Assembly: GCA_965215215.1 (NCBI GenBank)
Contig: OZ244043.1
Location: 2,170,001 to 2,234,000 of the forward strand
Source: CALDTK01 sp965215215
GTDB lineage: Bacteria; Bacteroidota; Bacteroidia; Chitinophagales; Saprospiraceae
Reading direction: 5' to 3'
DNA length: 64,000 bases
Made by a program: the position numbers and the translations under genes
Part shown: positions 8,101 through 17,354 of the stretch, piece after piece
How positions within the stretch are numbered: position 1 is the first letter of the stretch
Layout of the letters: every line of letters starts with the position of its first letter
The notes under the pieces: model-generated
The model's input: only the letters and a program-made list of their open reading frames with translations
What the model was told of the DNA's origin: nothing
Database searches by the model: none

Positions 8101-9292
8101 CTACGCCGCGCATCGCACGAGCGCGTGGGCAAAATGCCTGACGACCGCGGCCATCATGCCTACTACCCGCGCCCAGGAATCCGTAACCTCGGGCCCAGAG
8201 CGGGAGGTGCAGGTTATCCATATCGACCGCAGGTGCTCCCGGACCGCCGTCAGGACACCCGAGAACGTCACGTGCAGTTTGCGGTACCAAGCCGCCGCCC
8301 TGGGGCGGACCCCGGCGAAGGTTACCTCGCACGACCACCGCCGCGCATAGTACCGGATGACCGCCTCGGGGTCGACGGCGGGGCCGCTCGCGACGAGCAA
8401 CTTGAGGTAACGCTCCTCACCGGGGCCCTTGAGGGGGTTCTGACCGAGACCCACTTGATGTATGCGGCCGGCTCGCCGGGCTTATGCCAGATCGCCCGCC
8501 TGGTGGCGTAGTCGAGGGTGTGCTCCCCGCCGACCCCGCGCCACGCCGCAGCAGTAAATCCACGCCACTCGACCTCGGGCGTGGTGACCAGCGACCCCAT
8601 CGCCGGGAGCTGCGCCCCCCGTTCGGCGGGGCATCTGGACCGTCCCGGGCGCCTCGGGGCGGGCTCGGCGAAGAGCCACGCGTCGAGGCGCGTGTCGGTG
8701 ACGAGAGTCACTCCGACCTTGCGCGCGGCGGCCATTAGGGCGTAGGTGCAGTAGGAGCGGTCCGCCGTCAGGACGCACACCTGCCCGAGGCCCCGGCCCG
8801 CGTCGACGACGCTTCGGCCGAGCCACCCGATGAGCTGGTGGGCGACGTCGGTGAGCTTCTTAGCCGGACGCCGGCTACCCGCGTAGTAACGGGCCGACGG
8901 ACACAGCGCCGTGAGCACGGGCAGGGCCCACAGCGCCGGCGTCCACCGCGTCGCGGTTACGAGCGTCAGGCACATCCACCGCAAGCCCGAGGCCTTGGCG
9001 AAGCGCGCGCCGGAGAAGCGGACCGCGTCGCGGTAGATCCCGCGGGTACGGATGCACCGCCCCCACCGCCGCTCGGTGGTTTCGTCGATGGCGTAGACAC
9101 GCACGCCACGCCCGACCACGGGGCTCGGTTGAGGACGCCGTAATACTTAGTGAAGTCGGTTCGCTCGTAGAGGCTAAGGGACCTGAGGCCGTTGGCCACC
9201 ATAAAGGAGCCGGGGCAGAGAGATGCGGCGGTGACGAGAGTGAAGGCCCTGCTCCAAGTACGTGTGCGGAAGTGGGTTCCGAGCGCCGACAT
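8101..9292 (-). pseudogene. Decayed IS701-like DDE transposase
   Basis: Three consecutive minus-strand frames make up one transposase. The N-terminal part (9292 to about 9120) has TDFTKYYGVLNRAPWSG. The middle (about 9119-8322) has the first Asp in VYAIDETTERRWG, with GIYRDAVRFS, and a second Asp in VLTADRSYCTY. The C-terminal part (about 8454-8101) has the Glu motif YYARRWSCEVTF. At least two frameshifts separate them, so the enzyme cannot be made. Intact terminal inverted repeats were not found. Confidence 0.75.
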
Positions 9293-9623
9293 TGCGCTAA
9301 GGAACGCCGTGCGTATTTGTGTTCATAGCCCAGGGGGTCGGATACTGGGGGGAACGCCGCGCCAGGGTTCTGTTTGCGATCGACCTTTAGACTGTCACGA
9401 TCAAAAAGGGGCAAGGTCAAGCTAATCGATTGATTAGCTTGACTTTCCTTAGTATCACTCGAAACGTGATAACACGAACTGGGTATTTTTGCCCAACGAG
9501 AAGTTTTTTCGAGAAAATAGAATCCAGCACGTATATTTGATATGCGAAACCAATCTGGTGGCGCTTAGTAACCCAAACAACTAAGAGGTATGATAATTTT
9601 TGTATACGCAAGAGTTCTCGTAA
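9293..9623. other. Gene-less stretch at the left edge of the AT-rich island
   Basis: Composition changes here from GC-rich to clearly AT-rich at about 9420, marking the edge of transferred DNA. No gene is supported. A short frame starting at 9590 carries the only ATG near the next gene, but in a different frame. Confidence 0.4.
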
Positions 9624-10736
9624 TATCTTGCTCTACTCTTTGCACTCGGTTGCAACCAATTCGTTAGCGCTCAAACAATCAAAGGAACCAGCTGCAACTC
9701 CCTGTCTATAGATTCTAACTCTTATCCGGGTTCCCCGATTCAAGGCTACTATCCCAATGGGATCAGTGGGGGCGTGCGAACTGATAACGATGGATCGTGT
9801 TATGTGCTGTCAGGCAATCCTACCCGAACGCTTCCAGCCTACCAGTTACAAGTTAGAAACGGGAGTCAGTATGTTAATGTGGGGCAATCTCAAGTAGGGA
9901 CATCTTGGTCGAATCTATCTAAGGGGGAATATAGGGTAATGGTAGCTAGGCAAACCCTTTATAGATCAGTATGCGGAAATGATCCGAGGGCTCTTATTGA
10001 AGTTAGAAGCCTGCAAACTAGCCAAAATTTTGGCAATTGGGTCTCTAATACTATTAGCGCAGACAATCCGGCTTTATACAGTAATGTTATTCCAATCGGT
10101 GCTGTAGCGGCAGCGGATAACGTTATGAGTTTTATTGACAATACGACAATACCGAATAATAACTTCTATCCTTCTGGAGCCACCGTACAGATTAACGCTT
10201 CTGCTAGTAAAAGCTATACAGATTATTTTGTGGCTATTTTTGAGATAGGAGGGGCTAAAAGGTATGCAAGACAGGATTGGAGAAAAGGTAGAGCTGGAAC
10301 CATAAACTTATCTACCATCTGGAACGCTGGTGGGACAAGAAATTGGAAGTTTGAGCCTTTCACTCAATATCGAGTACAATTTATAATCTCAAACTCAACT
10401 TGTGGTAACTGGATAGATAAGATGGATCGTATATTTTCAATATGTCAAGCTGGCGGTTCTTGTAGCTTTGCTGATGAGAATTTAGAGTCCGAAGTATTAA
10501 TTTTCCCGAACCCATCTTCAGATGTAATTTCTATTGCTGGATCATTCGAACCTAATGAGTTTCCGATCGATATACAGGTTTACAACTTAATCGGAAAACT
10601 TGTGTTAAAGAGTGAATTTACTGGTGATAACTTGGATATAACATCTCTCGCAAGTGGCACTCATTTTATGAGGATAAAATCAAGAAATTCGAAGGGGATT
10701 GATTTAGTAAAAGAATTCATTGTAAAACAGGAGTAA
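9624..10736 (+). CDS. Secreted protein with T9SS type A sorting domain, 5' end disrupted
   Basis: The frame is open from 9624. Its first residues read as a signal-peptide core (LALLFALGCNQFVSAQ), followed by a mature protein of about 350 residues of unknown function. The last ~75 residues form a T9SS type A sorting domain (FPNPSSDVISIAG, YNLIGKLVL, LASGTHFMRI), so it would be exported by the type IX system. There is no ATG, GTG or TTG between the in-frame stop at 9621 and the signal peptide; the first usable codon, GTG 9774, lies inside the mature region. A single-base indel at the 5' end is the simplest explanation. The gene is much more AT-rich than the chromosome. Confidence 0.7.
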   Translation, partial: YLALLFALGCNQFVSAQTIKGTSCNSLSIDSNSYPGSPIQGYYPNGISGGVRTDNDGSCYVLSGNPTRTLPAYQLQVRNGSQYVNVGQSQVGTSWSNLSKGEYRVMVARQTLYRSVCGNDPRALIEVRSLQTSQNFGNWVSNTISADNPALYSNVIPIGAVAAADNVMSFIDNTTIPNNNFYPSGATVQINASASKSYTDYFVAIFEIGGAKRYARQDWRKGRAGTINLSTIWNAGGTRNWKFEPFTQYRVQFIISNSTCGNWIDKMDRIFSICQAGGSCSFADENLESEVLIFPNPSSDVISIAGSFEPNEFPIDIQVYNLIGKLVLKSEFTGDNLDITSLASGTHFMRIKSRNSKGIDLVKEFIVKQE

Positions 10737-10756
10737 ACTACTTTACAACAAATAAG

Positions 10757-10787
10757 GCAGGAATAGCTATGTAATAGCTATTCCTGC
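10757..10787. terminator. Rho-independent-type terminator
   Basis: A perfect 14-bp stem (GCAGGAATAGCTAT and its complement) with a 3-nt loop at 10771-10773, followed by TTTTA. It lies 20 bp after the stop codon of the T9SS protein. Confidence 0.8.
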
Positions 10788-10804
10788 TTTTACGTTTACA
10801 AGCA

Positions 10805-11920
10805 ATGAGGCTGATTAATCTTGCTGTTTTCCTAGTATGGTTGCTTCCTCTGACCTCTCACTCGCAGTGTCTAAATACAGGAAATGCTTACGATGTAAAT
10901 CGAATACTGTCGAATTCAGTAAATAGTTTGGACCCAAGAGTATATCCTGAGGCTTTAGTAAACATCAAATTTAACATAATTGGGGATTACTATCAGCAAG
11001 AATCTCTCAAGAGTTCTATGCTGATTGAGTTAGTAGATAGAGCTAACAGTAGGCTATTGCATAATTCTAGCCCATATAATGACGTTAATAATTTATTTGA
11101 TAATCGAGTAGACTCATCTGTTTTGAAGTTATGTCATAATGATGTAGGTAGCGATGGTGTGCCACGATTGTATAGGAGCTTTCCTGATGAGATCACTCAA
11201 TTAGCCCTACAGGACCCTTGCGAATTCTTCTCAGTATCCACGTCAGACTCCTCTGCCATAAATATTTACTTAATAGAGATGCCCTCGACTTTCCAAGGGT
11301 TTGGATCATATCCATCGGATTCCACTGTCTGTGAAGGGCTAATTTTAAATATAAATTTATTTGCAAATGGTGCAGATATAGAGGTTGCTGTTGGCGTGTT
11401 GATTCACGAGCTTGGACACTATCTAGGATTAGTTCACCCCTGGGACGCTCTGTGTGGAGACGATGGTATAGCAGATACTCCAATCCAACAAGAGCCATCT
11501 AGTTCATGTCCAATAATTCAGTCCACTTCATGTGGGAGCGAAGATATGGATGGTAATTTTATGAATTATACACATTCGTGCTCATCATACTTCACTGTAG
11601 ATCAGTACTCGTTGATGATGAATGTTTTATACTCCTACAGAAAATCAAAGGTCAAAGACTTGTGCGAAGCGATACGAAAGCAAGACACGCAAGAAGTATC
11701 TTGCGTGACCGTAACTTATTCTAATAGTGATGTAACTGTGAGGAGTATCTGCGGACCAATACAAATTCGATTATTTACATCGCGCGGTGATTTTATTGGA
11801 GACGTATATTCTGATTTTGAAGGGTTATTTACGCTTACTGATCTTAACCTTACTCCTGGGCTATATTTTATTGTTTCTACCGATGGATCTTCTTTTATGA
11901 TAATATTTTATAGTGCTTAA
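10805..11920 (+). CDS. Secreted M43-like zinc metalloprotease
   Basis: A 371-residue protein with an N-terminal signal peptide. HELGHYLGLVH at about residues 201-211 is the complete metzincin zinc-binding motif with three His and the catalytic Glu. Downstream are CGDDGIADTP and a Met-turn-like NFMNYTHSC, which together fit the pappalysin-like M43 family. The final ~70 residues (IRLFTSRGDF, LTPGLYFIVS) resemble a short T9SS type A sorting domain. The island composition is AT-rich. A degenerate paralogue lies at 37160. The substrate is unknown. Confidence 0.8.
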   Translation: MRLINLAVFLVWLLPLTSHSQCLNTGNAYDVNRILSNSVNSLDPRVYPEALVNIKFNIIGDYYQQESLKSSMLIELVDRANSRLLHNSSPYNDVNNLFDNRVDSSVLKLCHNDVGSDGVPRLYRSFPDEITQLALQDPCEFFSVSTSDSSAINIYLIEMPSTFQGFGSYPSDSTVCEGLILNINLFANGADIEVAVGVLIHELGHYLGLVHPWDALCGDDGIADTPIQQEPSSSCPIIQSTSCGSEDMDGNFMNYTHSCSSYFTVDQYSLMMNVLYSYRKSKVKDLCEAIRKQDTQEVSCVTVTYSNSDVTVRSICGPIQIRLFTSRGDFIGDVYSDFEGLFTLTDLNLTPGLYFIVSTDGSSFMIIFYSA

Positions 11921-12105
11921 CCTAAATTAAATTGTCACTATATCTTGCATGTTGAGAATGCATAATGATTATATACGCACTGTATATTAACAGGAATTAG
12001 CTTTGCCAATAGTACTCATGCCGATTCGGAATGTTCTTGGTCATTGTGCAAGGAGTTTAATCGTTACTTAAATTATTTTCCAACTTACTGTATGTACTAC
12101 ATTGA

Positions 12106-12776
12106 ATGTTGGTACGTTTTTATGAGATGCTTTACAGGCTAACTTTAACCTCCTTACTGTTGATCTTTGGGACTCTATGCTCATGCCAGAACTTGCTGTA
12201 CAACGGATCATTCGAAGAGATAAGTAGCTGCCCGAGTGGTCCTGGTCAGATTACGCTTGCTCTTGGGTGGGCATCAGGTGTCGAAGGTACAGCACCAGGA
12301 TTGTACTCCACATGCTCTACAGATCCAGTATTTAGCCCACCCAACATAGGACCGCCAAACTCCGAAGTAGTTCAGGTGCCTGACGGCAATAACTACGTCC
12401 GGGTTGATGCATACACTGATCAGCTTTTTTTTGACTACGAGATTTTAAGGGGCCAACTCAAGGTGTCACTCGATTCAGGGAGTCTTTATCGTATTAGTTG
12501 CCTAATATATCCACGGTACGAGCCTATAGACGAACCTCATATTTTTACCGACGGTATTGGTTTTTTTGTAAGCAGTGACTCTACCTCTCTGCAGTATGGA
12601 GACAATCTTTCTAAGTTCGGCCAGTTTCGGGCAATTCAGTTTTCCGATGAAGTGATTCTCCCTTCTTCTCAGTGGGTTGAGTTTACTGCTTGTTTTGAAT
12701 CCTCTGGAGGTGAGAAGTATCTTTTCGTAGGTGGAGTCCTAGACACGCAAAGTGTCTCTCAAGTTGAAGCTCAACC
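12106..12776 (+). pseudogene. Gliding-type secreted protein, 5' part (split by IS66)
   Basis: The first ~224 codons of a secreted protein: signal peptide, then NLLYNGSFEEISSCP, the common start of Bacteroidota carbohydrate-binding-like T9SS cargo. The reading frame is cut at the IS66 target site and resumes, still in frame, at 15054: codons for A-Q-P lie in the 8-bp duplication on both sides. ATG 12127 is an alternative start. Confidence 0.85.
12769..12776. repeat. IS66 target-site duplication, left copy (GCTCAACC)
   Basis: The 8-bp direct repeat GCTCAACC occurs here and at 15054-15061. Eight bp is the usual IS66 duplication length. Confidence 0.9.
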
Positions 12777-12836
12777 GTAAGCACTTAGCCAAGCCCGTAT
12801 TGTCGATTCGTCCCATCGGCCCGGAGGTTTGCGGGC

Positions 12837-13118
12837 ATGGCAAACCTATCCCACCTCCCCGATGCCTGGCGTCAATCTGGGCTCTCCCAACGTGCTTTTT
12901 GCGAGCGCGAGGACATCAGTCTGGCGACCTTCAGCTACTGGCGCGGCAAAGAACTACGCGGCGAACAGCAGGCCGCCAGCGCGCCGGCCTTTACCGAAGT
13001 TATCGTTCAGCCTCAATGCCGCGCTCCCGGCGAGGCGCCCGCCATCGAGATTACCTACCCCGATGGTACTCGCGTGCGCATCCCCACGCCGACGCTGTCA
13101 TCCCCCGTGCGGTGCTAG
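12837..13118 (+). CDS. tnpA: IS66 accessory protein TnpA
   Basis: A 93-residue helix-turn-helix protein (WRQSGLSQRAFCEREDISLATFSYWRGK) matching the first IS66 gene, which is needed for transposition and probably binds the element ends. Its stop overlaps the GTG start of tnpB by 7 bp, implying coupled translation. Confidence 0.85.
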   Translation: MANLSHLPDAWRQSGLSQRAFCEREDISLATFSYWRGKELRGEQQAASAPAFTEVIVQPQCRAPGEAPAIEITYPDGTRVRIPTPTLSSPVRC

Positions 13119-13465
13119 CCCTCGCCCCCGGGGTGCGGCTCTACTTCTACACCGGGGTATGCGACATGCGCAAGGGCTACGCCGGGCTGAGTGGCGTGGT
13201 TCGCTCGGCCTTCGGTCGTGATCCGGCCGATGGGGCGATCTACTGCTTTTGCAACCGCCGCCGCGACCGCATCAAACTCCTCTGTTTCGAGGGCGACGGG
13301 TTCGCCGTCTACTACAAAGTCCTCGCTGAGGGCACCCTCGAAGTACCGCAGCCGTCGTCAAAGGCTCCGTACGCCGCGGTGTCGCCCGAGACACTGCGCC
13401 TGATCCTCGGGGGCGTCAAGCTAGCCTCCATCGAGCGGAGAAAGCGCTACCGAAAAGCGGCCTAA
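13112..13465 (+). CDS. tnpB: IS66 accessory protein TnpB
   Basis: A 117-residue protein with the TnpB hallmarks VRLYFYTGVCDMRKGYAGL, AIYCFCNRRRDRIKLL and a C-terminal basic tail. GTG 13112 is chosen because it overlaps the end of tnpA and aligns with the usual TnpB start; the frame is open further upstream without similarity. Confidence 0.85.
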   Translation: MLALAPGVRLYFYTGVCDMRKGYAGLSGVVRSAFGRDPADGAIYCFCNRRRDRIKLLCFEGDGFAVYYKVLAEGTLEVPQPSSKAPYAAVSPETLRLILGGVKLASIERRKRYRKAA

Positions 13466-13491
13466 GCACCAGTAATTGCTAGCGTTTCAGC

Positions 13492-15045
13492 TTGGACGAC
13501 CGAGGGGCGTTTCGTACTTTGAGGGCCGTGGCAACTGACACACTTCTCCTGGCCAAGGACAAGCGAATCGCCCAGCTCGAGGCACAAATCCAAGCGCTCG
13601 AACAGGCTAATGAGGCGCTCTTGCGCCAGCTTCACGCCCGTCGCTCGGAGCGGTTCATCCCAGCTGGCGACGAGCAGCTCAATCTGTTCAGCGAGGTTGA
13701 CGAGCAGATCGACATCGAAGAGCCGGCTAAGTCCACCGAGCCCGAGGCCGTCGTTACAAGGCACCCCGGCCGCAACCCCCTACCGGCACACTTCCCGCTC
13801 GAGGTAGAAGTCGTCGCCCCTGGACAGACCGACGCCGAGCGCGGCGAGTACGATGAGGCTAAGCTCGAACGCGAAGGGCACGTGCTCATAGGCTACGAAA
13901 CTTCAGAGCGCGTTGAGTACCGGCCCGCGCAGTACGTGCGTATCCTCCAAAAGCGACCCACTTACAGATGCCTGGCCACCGGCGAGGTGAGTTGTGCTCA
14001 CGCCCGCGACCGCGTGCTGGCCCGCTCGATAGCGGACGAAACGCTCGCCGCGGACGTGATCTTGAAGAAGTTTCTCGACCACCAGCCGCTCTACCGGCAG
14101 GCCGAGGCGCTCAAGCGCGACTACGACTGGGCTCTGAGTCCCGCCACGATGGGCAAGTGGGTCGAGCGCGTCGCCGCGACCCTCAAGCCGCTGTACAACG
14201 CGCTCGTGGACCGGATCATGGCCACGGACTACGTGCAGATGGACGAGTCCGGCATCCGCGTTCTCTCGGCCGACAAGCCCCGAGCGAGTCACCAGGGCTG
14301 GATGTGGCTCGTGCGCGATCCGACGACCGAGGCCGTAGCCTTCCGCTACGACAAGAGCCGCGGGTCGAAGCTGCCGGCCTCGGTGCTCGCGGACTTCAGC
14401 GGCGTGCTGCAGACCGACGGGTGGGGCCCCTACAAAACGGCCCTCGCAGGACTGCGGGCTAAGGGAGCCGACATACGTCAGATTGGATGCCTAGCCCACA
14501 TCCGGCGCAAGCTCTTCGAGGCCACCGGCTCCGATCCAAGCGCGAAACAGGCCTTGGGTATCATCCAGCGCATCTACGCCCTCGAAGCTCGGTGGCGAGG
14601 TCTGCCGCCTGATCAGCGACTAGCAGAACGCAAAGCCCAACTCACGCCGGTGTTCGCCGAGTTGACTGCTTGGCTAGCGAAGGACCAGCACGCCCCCATC
14701 CCGAAGACGCCCCTGGGCAAGGCCATCGGCTACGCCCGCCACCAGTGGCCGTCGCTGAGCGTGGTGCTCGAAGATGGGCGCGTCGAACTCGACAACAATG
14801 GCATCGAGAATCAAGTCCGCCCGCTGGCCCTCGGCAGGAAGAATTACCTGTTCGCCGGCAATCACGGGGCGGCCGAGAACATTGCCGTGCTGTACAGTCT
14901 GCTATTGAGCTGCAAGGCGGCTGGTGTCAACCCGCGGGCCTGGCTCAACGACACGCTCGCTCGCATCCTACCACACCCAGTCAATCGCGTGGCCGAGCTG
15001 CTGCCTAGTAATTTTAGTCCAGAACTTCGGGACGGGGTTGGCTAA
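13492..15045 (+). CDS. tnpC: IS66 transposase TnpC
   Basis: A DDE transposase of up to 517 residues. It has an N-terminal coiled coil (about residues 25-55), a Cys/zinc-binding-like region, the catalytic core with YVQMDESGIRVL (first Asp) and LQTDGWGPYK (second Asp), and a C-terminal Glu in ELDNNGIENQVRPLALGRKN. No frameshift is seen, so it should be active. TTG 13492 is the upstream limit; GTG 13528 is equally plausible. Confidence 0.9.
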   Translation: MDDRGAFRTLRAVATDTLLLAKDKRIAQLEAQIQALEQANEALLRQLHARRSERFIPAGDEQLNLFSEVDEQIDIEEPAKSTEPEAVVTRHPGRNPLPAHFPLEVEVVAPGQTDAERGEYDEAKLEREGHVLIGYETSERVEYRPAQYVRILQKRPTYRCLATGEVSCAHARDRVLARSIADETLAADVILKKFLDHQPLYRQAEALKRDYDWALSPATMGKWVERVAATLKPLYNALVDRIMATDYVQMDESGIRVLSADKPRASHQGWMWLVRDPTTEAVAFRYDKSRGSKLPASVLADFSGVLQTDGWGPYKTALAGLRAKGADIRQIGCLAHIRRKLFEATGSDPSAKQALGIIQRIYALEARWRGLPPDQRLAERKAQLTPVFAELTAWLAKDQHAPIPKTPLGKAIGYARHQWPSLSVVLEDGRVELDNNGIENQVRPLALGRKNYLFAGNHGAAENIAVLYSLLLSCKAAGVNPRAWLNDTLARILPHPVNRVAELLPSNFSPELRDGVG

Positions 15046-15053
15046 GCGGATAC

Positions 15054-15797
15054 GCTCAACCTAATGTATCTCCTAAGGTTGCATCTTATTTTATTGATGA
15101 TATAAATATTAGAAAGGTGTCTAGTGATTTAGATCCTATTATTGTATGCGATCCAGATCGTTTGCCATCGGAAGTTGCTTTAGAACGAGATTCTTCTCTG
15201 TCAATCCGCCGCAATTTTCCTGATCGAGGGCCAATTCGTAGTTTAGAGGTCGAAGTAATTACCACAAATGATCGAGTCTGTATTGACACGATCAGTTTCT
15301 TGTATCTAGGTGGTGATGTTCGGCAGAACTATGATACGGTATTCTGTCGAGGTGATGAATTTTCTATCTTTTCACCTTTTAATCTTAGTGGAAGCTGGTC
15401 CGATGGAACTGACAGTAACGTATTAGCTATTCGCAACGAAGGTCAGTACACTTTTACTCCAAGCGTTGGTTGCTTTAATACTTCTTTTACCTACGATGTT
15501 GAGGAGATTGATTGTAAGTGTATTCCTATTGTTCCTAATGCTTTATCCCCAAACTTCGATGGTGTTAACGACGACATACAAATCTTCTTTTCTTGTGATG
15601 TGCCAACTTCAGTCCGTTCAATCTTGCTGTACGATAGGTGGGGTAACTTAGTGCTTGAGGCTGATGGTTCTTATCTAGATACTATGGACGCTACTAGGCT
15701 GAATGATCTAGATGGAGGAGTTTACGTCCTAAGTATACAATACATCTCAAATGATCAAGTTCAGAATTTTGCGTGCGATGTAACATTAATTCGTTAA
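15054..15797 (+). pseudogene. Gliding-type secreted protein, 3' part (split by IS66)
   Basis: Continuation of the gene begun at 12106, in the same frame after removal of the IS66 element and one duplication copy. The end is a typical gliding-motility-associated CHU_C domain (PNALSPNFDGVNDDI, LYDRWGNLVLE, LDGGVYVLSIQY), which acts as a T9SS type B export signal. The intact gene would encode about 470 residues. Confidence 0.85.
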
Positions 15798-16056
15798 TTT
15801 AAGATTTATTTTGCTTCGCCATCGACAACTGGTAATACTAGAAAAGATCATCCTCTCCAGCAACTTGTACAGCGAAGTATCCGCCGGCGGCTGTTCCCTA
15901 GGGACCAGCAGCAGTTGACCTCCTTCGTTGTAAATGTTATTTATAAGACCACTTCAATCAAGTTGCGCGGTTGGAGGGCCTGTAGACTTCCCCATTGCCG
16001 CCACCAGGGATAAGTAGAGTGATTCCTAACTTCACTTCACCTTTTATCTCAGCGCG

Positions 16057-16353
16057 ATGCGAAAGAGCAAATTCACGAACACCCAACAACGGGCGATCCT
16101 CGCCCAGCACGACGGCGGCACCAGCGTCGCCGAGCTGTGCCGCGAGCACCAGATCAGCGCCCTGACCTTCTACAAGTGGAAGAAGGCCCACGAGGACGGG
16201 CAGGTCGCCGAGACCCAGCGGCTCACTAAGCTCGATCAGGAGAACCAGCGCCTCAAGCGGATGTACGCCGAGCTGAGCATGGACCACGAGATCCTACGGG
16301 AGGGCTACTCGATGCTAAAGAAGTGGCAGGCCCAAAACGCCAAGAAGCCATGA
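16057..16353 (+). CDS. IS3 OrfA
   Basis: A 98-residue protein with an N-terminal helix-turn-helix (QQRAILAQHDGGTSVAELC, LTFYKWKK) and a C-terminal leucine-zipper-like coiled coil (LDQENQRLKRMYAEL). This is the DNA-binding half of an IS3 transposase. Its stop overlaps the orfB start (ATGA), the arrangement usual for programmed -1 frameshifting in IS3 elements. Confidence 0.85.
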   Translation: MRKSKFTNTQQRAILAQHDGGTSVAELCREHQISALTFYKWKKAHEDGQVAETQRLTKLDQENQRLKRMYAELSMDHEILREGYSMLKKWQAQNAKKP

Positions 16354-17194
16354 TCGATCAGATCAATCAGCCGAATAGCGGTCGCGGTGTTCGCCGCTGC
16401 CGCCGCGTCTTGGGCCTGCGCCGCCAAACCTACTACGCGCGCAACGCCCCGAGGCCGCGGACGACGAACTCGCCGCGCTGCTGCACCGGACGTGCGAGGC
16501 GTACCCGTACTGGGGGTTCTGGAAGGTCTTCCGCTTCCTGCGCCGTGCACCCGAGCACGGCTTCAACCACAAGCGGATGTATCGGATCTGGAAGCGCGAG
16601 GGCCTGCACCTGCGTCGCCCCCCGAAGCGCAAACGGATCCACCGCGCGTACCGCGAGCTGTTGGCTCCCTGGGGGGGGTCAACGAGGGGTGGGCGATGGA
16701 CTTCGTCAGCGACTGGGTCGTCGGCCCGAGCCAGCGGGCGGTCCGCGTGATCAACGTCATGGACGAGGGCTCGCGGCGGGCGCTGTGGACCGAGGCCGAC
16801 GCGAGCATCTCGACGCGAACCCTGACCGAGGTCCTCGACCGCGTCGTCGAGGTGCGAGGTCGCCCGGCCTACGTCCGCTGCGACAACGGTCCGGAGTTCG
16901 TCAGCGACCGACTACGCAGCCGGGCGAAGGCAAACGAGGTCGAGCTCCGCTTCATCCAACCCGGCAAGCCGACGCAGAACGGTCTGATCGAGCGCTTAAA
17001 CAAGACCTTACGCGCCGAATGCCTCGCGTTGAGCTGGTTTACGACCTTAGACGAGCTCAACGACGAGATCCGAGCCTGGTCGCAGACTTACAACCTGCAA
17101 CCTGATGCGCCCCCATCAAAGCCTCAACCACCAGACCCCGCACGAACACGAAACCGAACACCAACGATTCTACTATTTCTCGGTAGCGGCTTAG
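16350..17194 (+). pseudogene. IS3 OrfB transposase, frameshifted
   Basis: An integrase-core transposase spread over several frames. The N-terminus starts at ATG 16350; the frame shifts near 16445, then reads AYPYWGFWKVFRFLRRAP; it shifts again in a run of eight G near 16670, then reads GWAMDFVSDW (first Asp), RCDNGPEFVS (second Asp) and QNGLIERLNKTLRAE (Glu). A last shift near 17105 precedes RPHQSLNHQTP and the stop at 17192. The catalytic triad codons remain, but no full-length product can be made. Confidence 0.85.
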
Positions 17195-17354
17195 GGGAAG
17201 TCTACAGGCCCACATACGTCGGCCATTGTAGGTAGCTCAAGCGCGGATCAAAACCGATACTCGAAGCGATTGGACCGTGCGTGCGTAGGATCTAAACGAT
17301 CGATAGTCGAAGCCACATCGAAATAGCTAGTTGGGGTGTAAATATTATCTGTAG

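Larger units (their letters stand above)
12777..15053 (+). mobile_element. Complete IS66-family insertion sequence (2,277 bp)
   Basis: The left end GTAAGCACTTAGCCAAG and the complement of the right end, GTATCCGCTTAGCCAAC, match at 13 of 17 positions and form the terminal inverted repeats. Exact 8-bp target duplications flank the element. It carries the canonical three genes tnpA, tnpB and tnpC in order. The exact duplication and intact genes suggest a recent insertion. Confidence 0.93.
15981..17206 (+). mobile_element. IS3-family insertion sequence (1,226 bp), transposase decayed
   Basis: Perfect inverted repeats TGTAGACTTCCCC at the left end and their complement at the right end, flanked by GGCC on both sides (15977-15980 and 17207-17210), a likely 4-bp target duplication. 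Because GGCC is itself palindromic, the repeat reads as 17 bp. orfA is intact and orfB is frameshifted. It lies beside the 3' end of a glycosyltransferase gene. Confidence 0.88.

Noticed and set aside
7926..8132. 68-codon minus frame after the Fic gene
   Set aside because: No family recognised; continuous with transposase debris. Left as gene-less.
9639..9656. Zur-like TGCACTCGGTTGCA sequence
   Set aside because: 14 bp instead of 15, imperfect arms, and inside a predicted signal-peptide coding region.
15798..15980. Possible extra gene between the split protein and IS3
   Set aside because: Only short frames; nothing beyond a likely terminator or filler.
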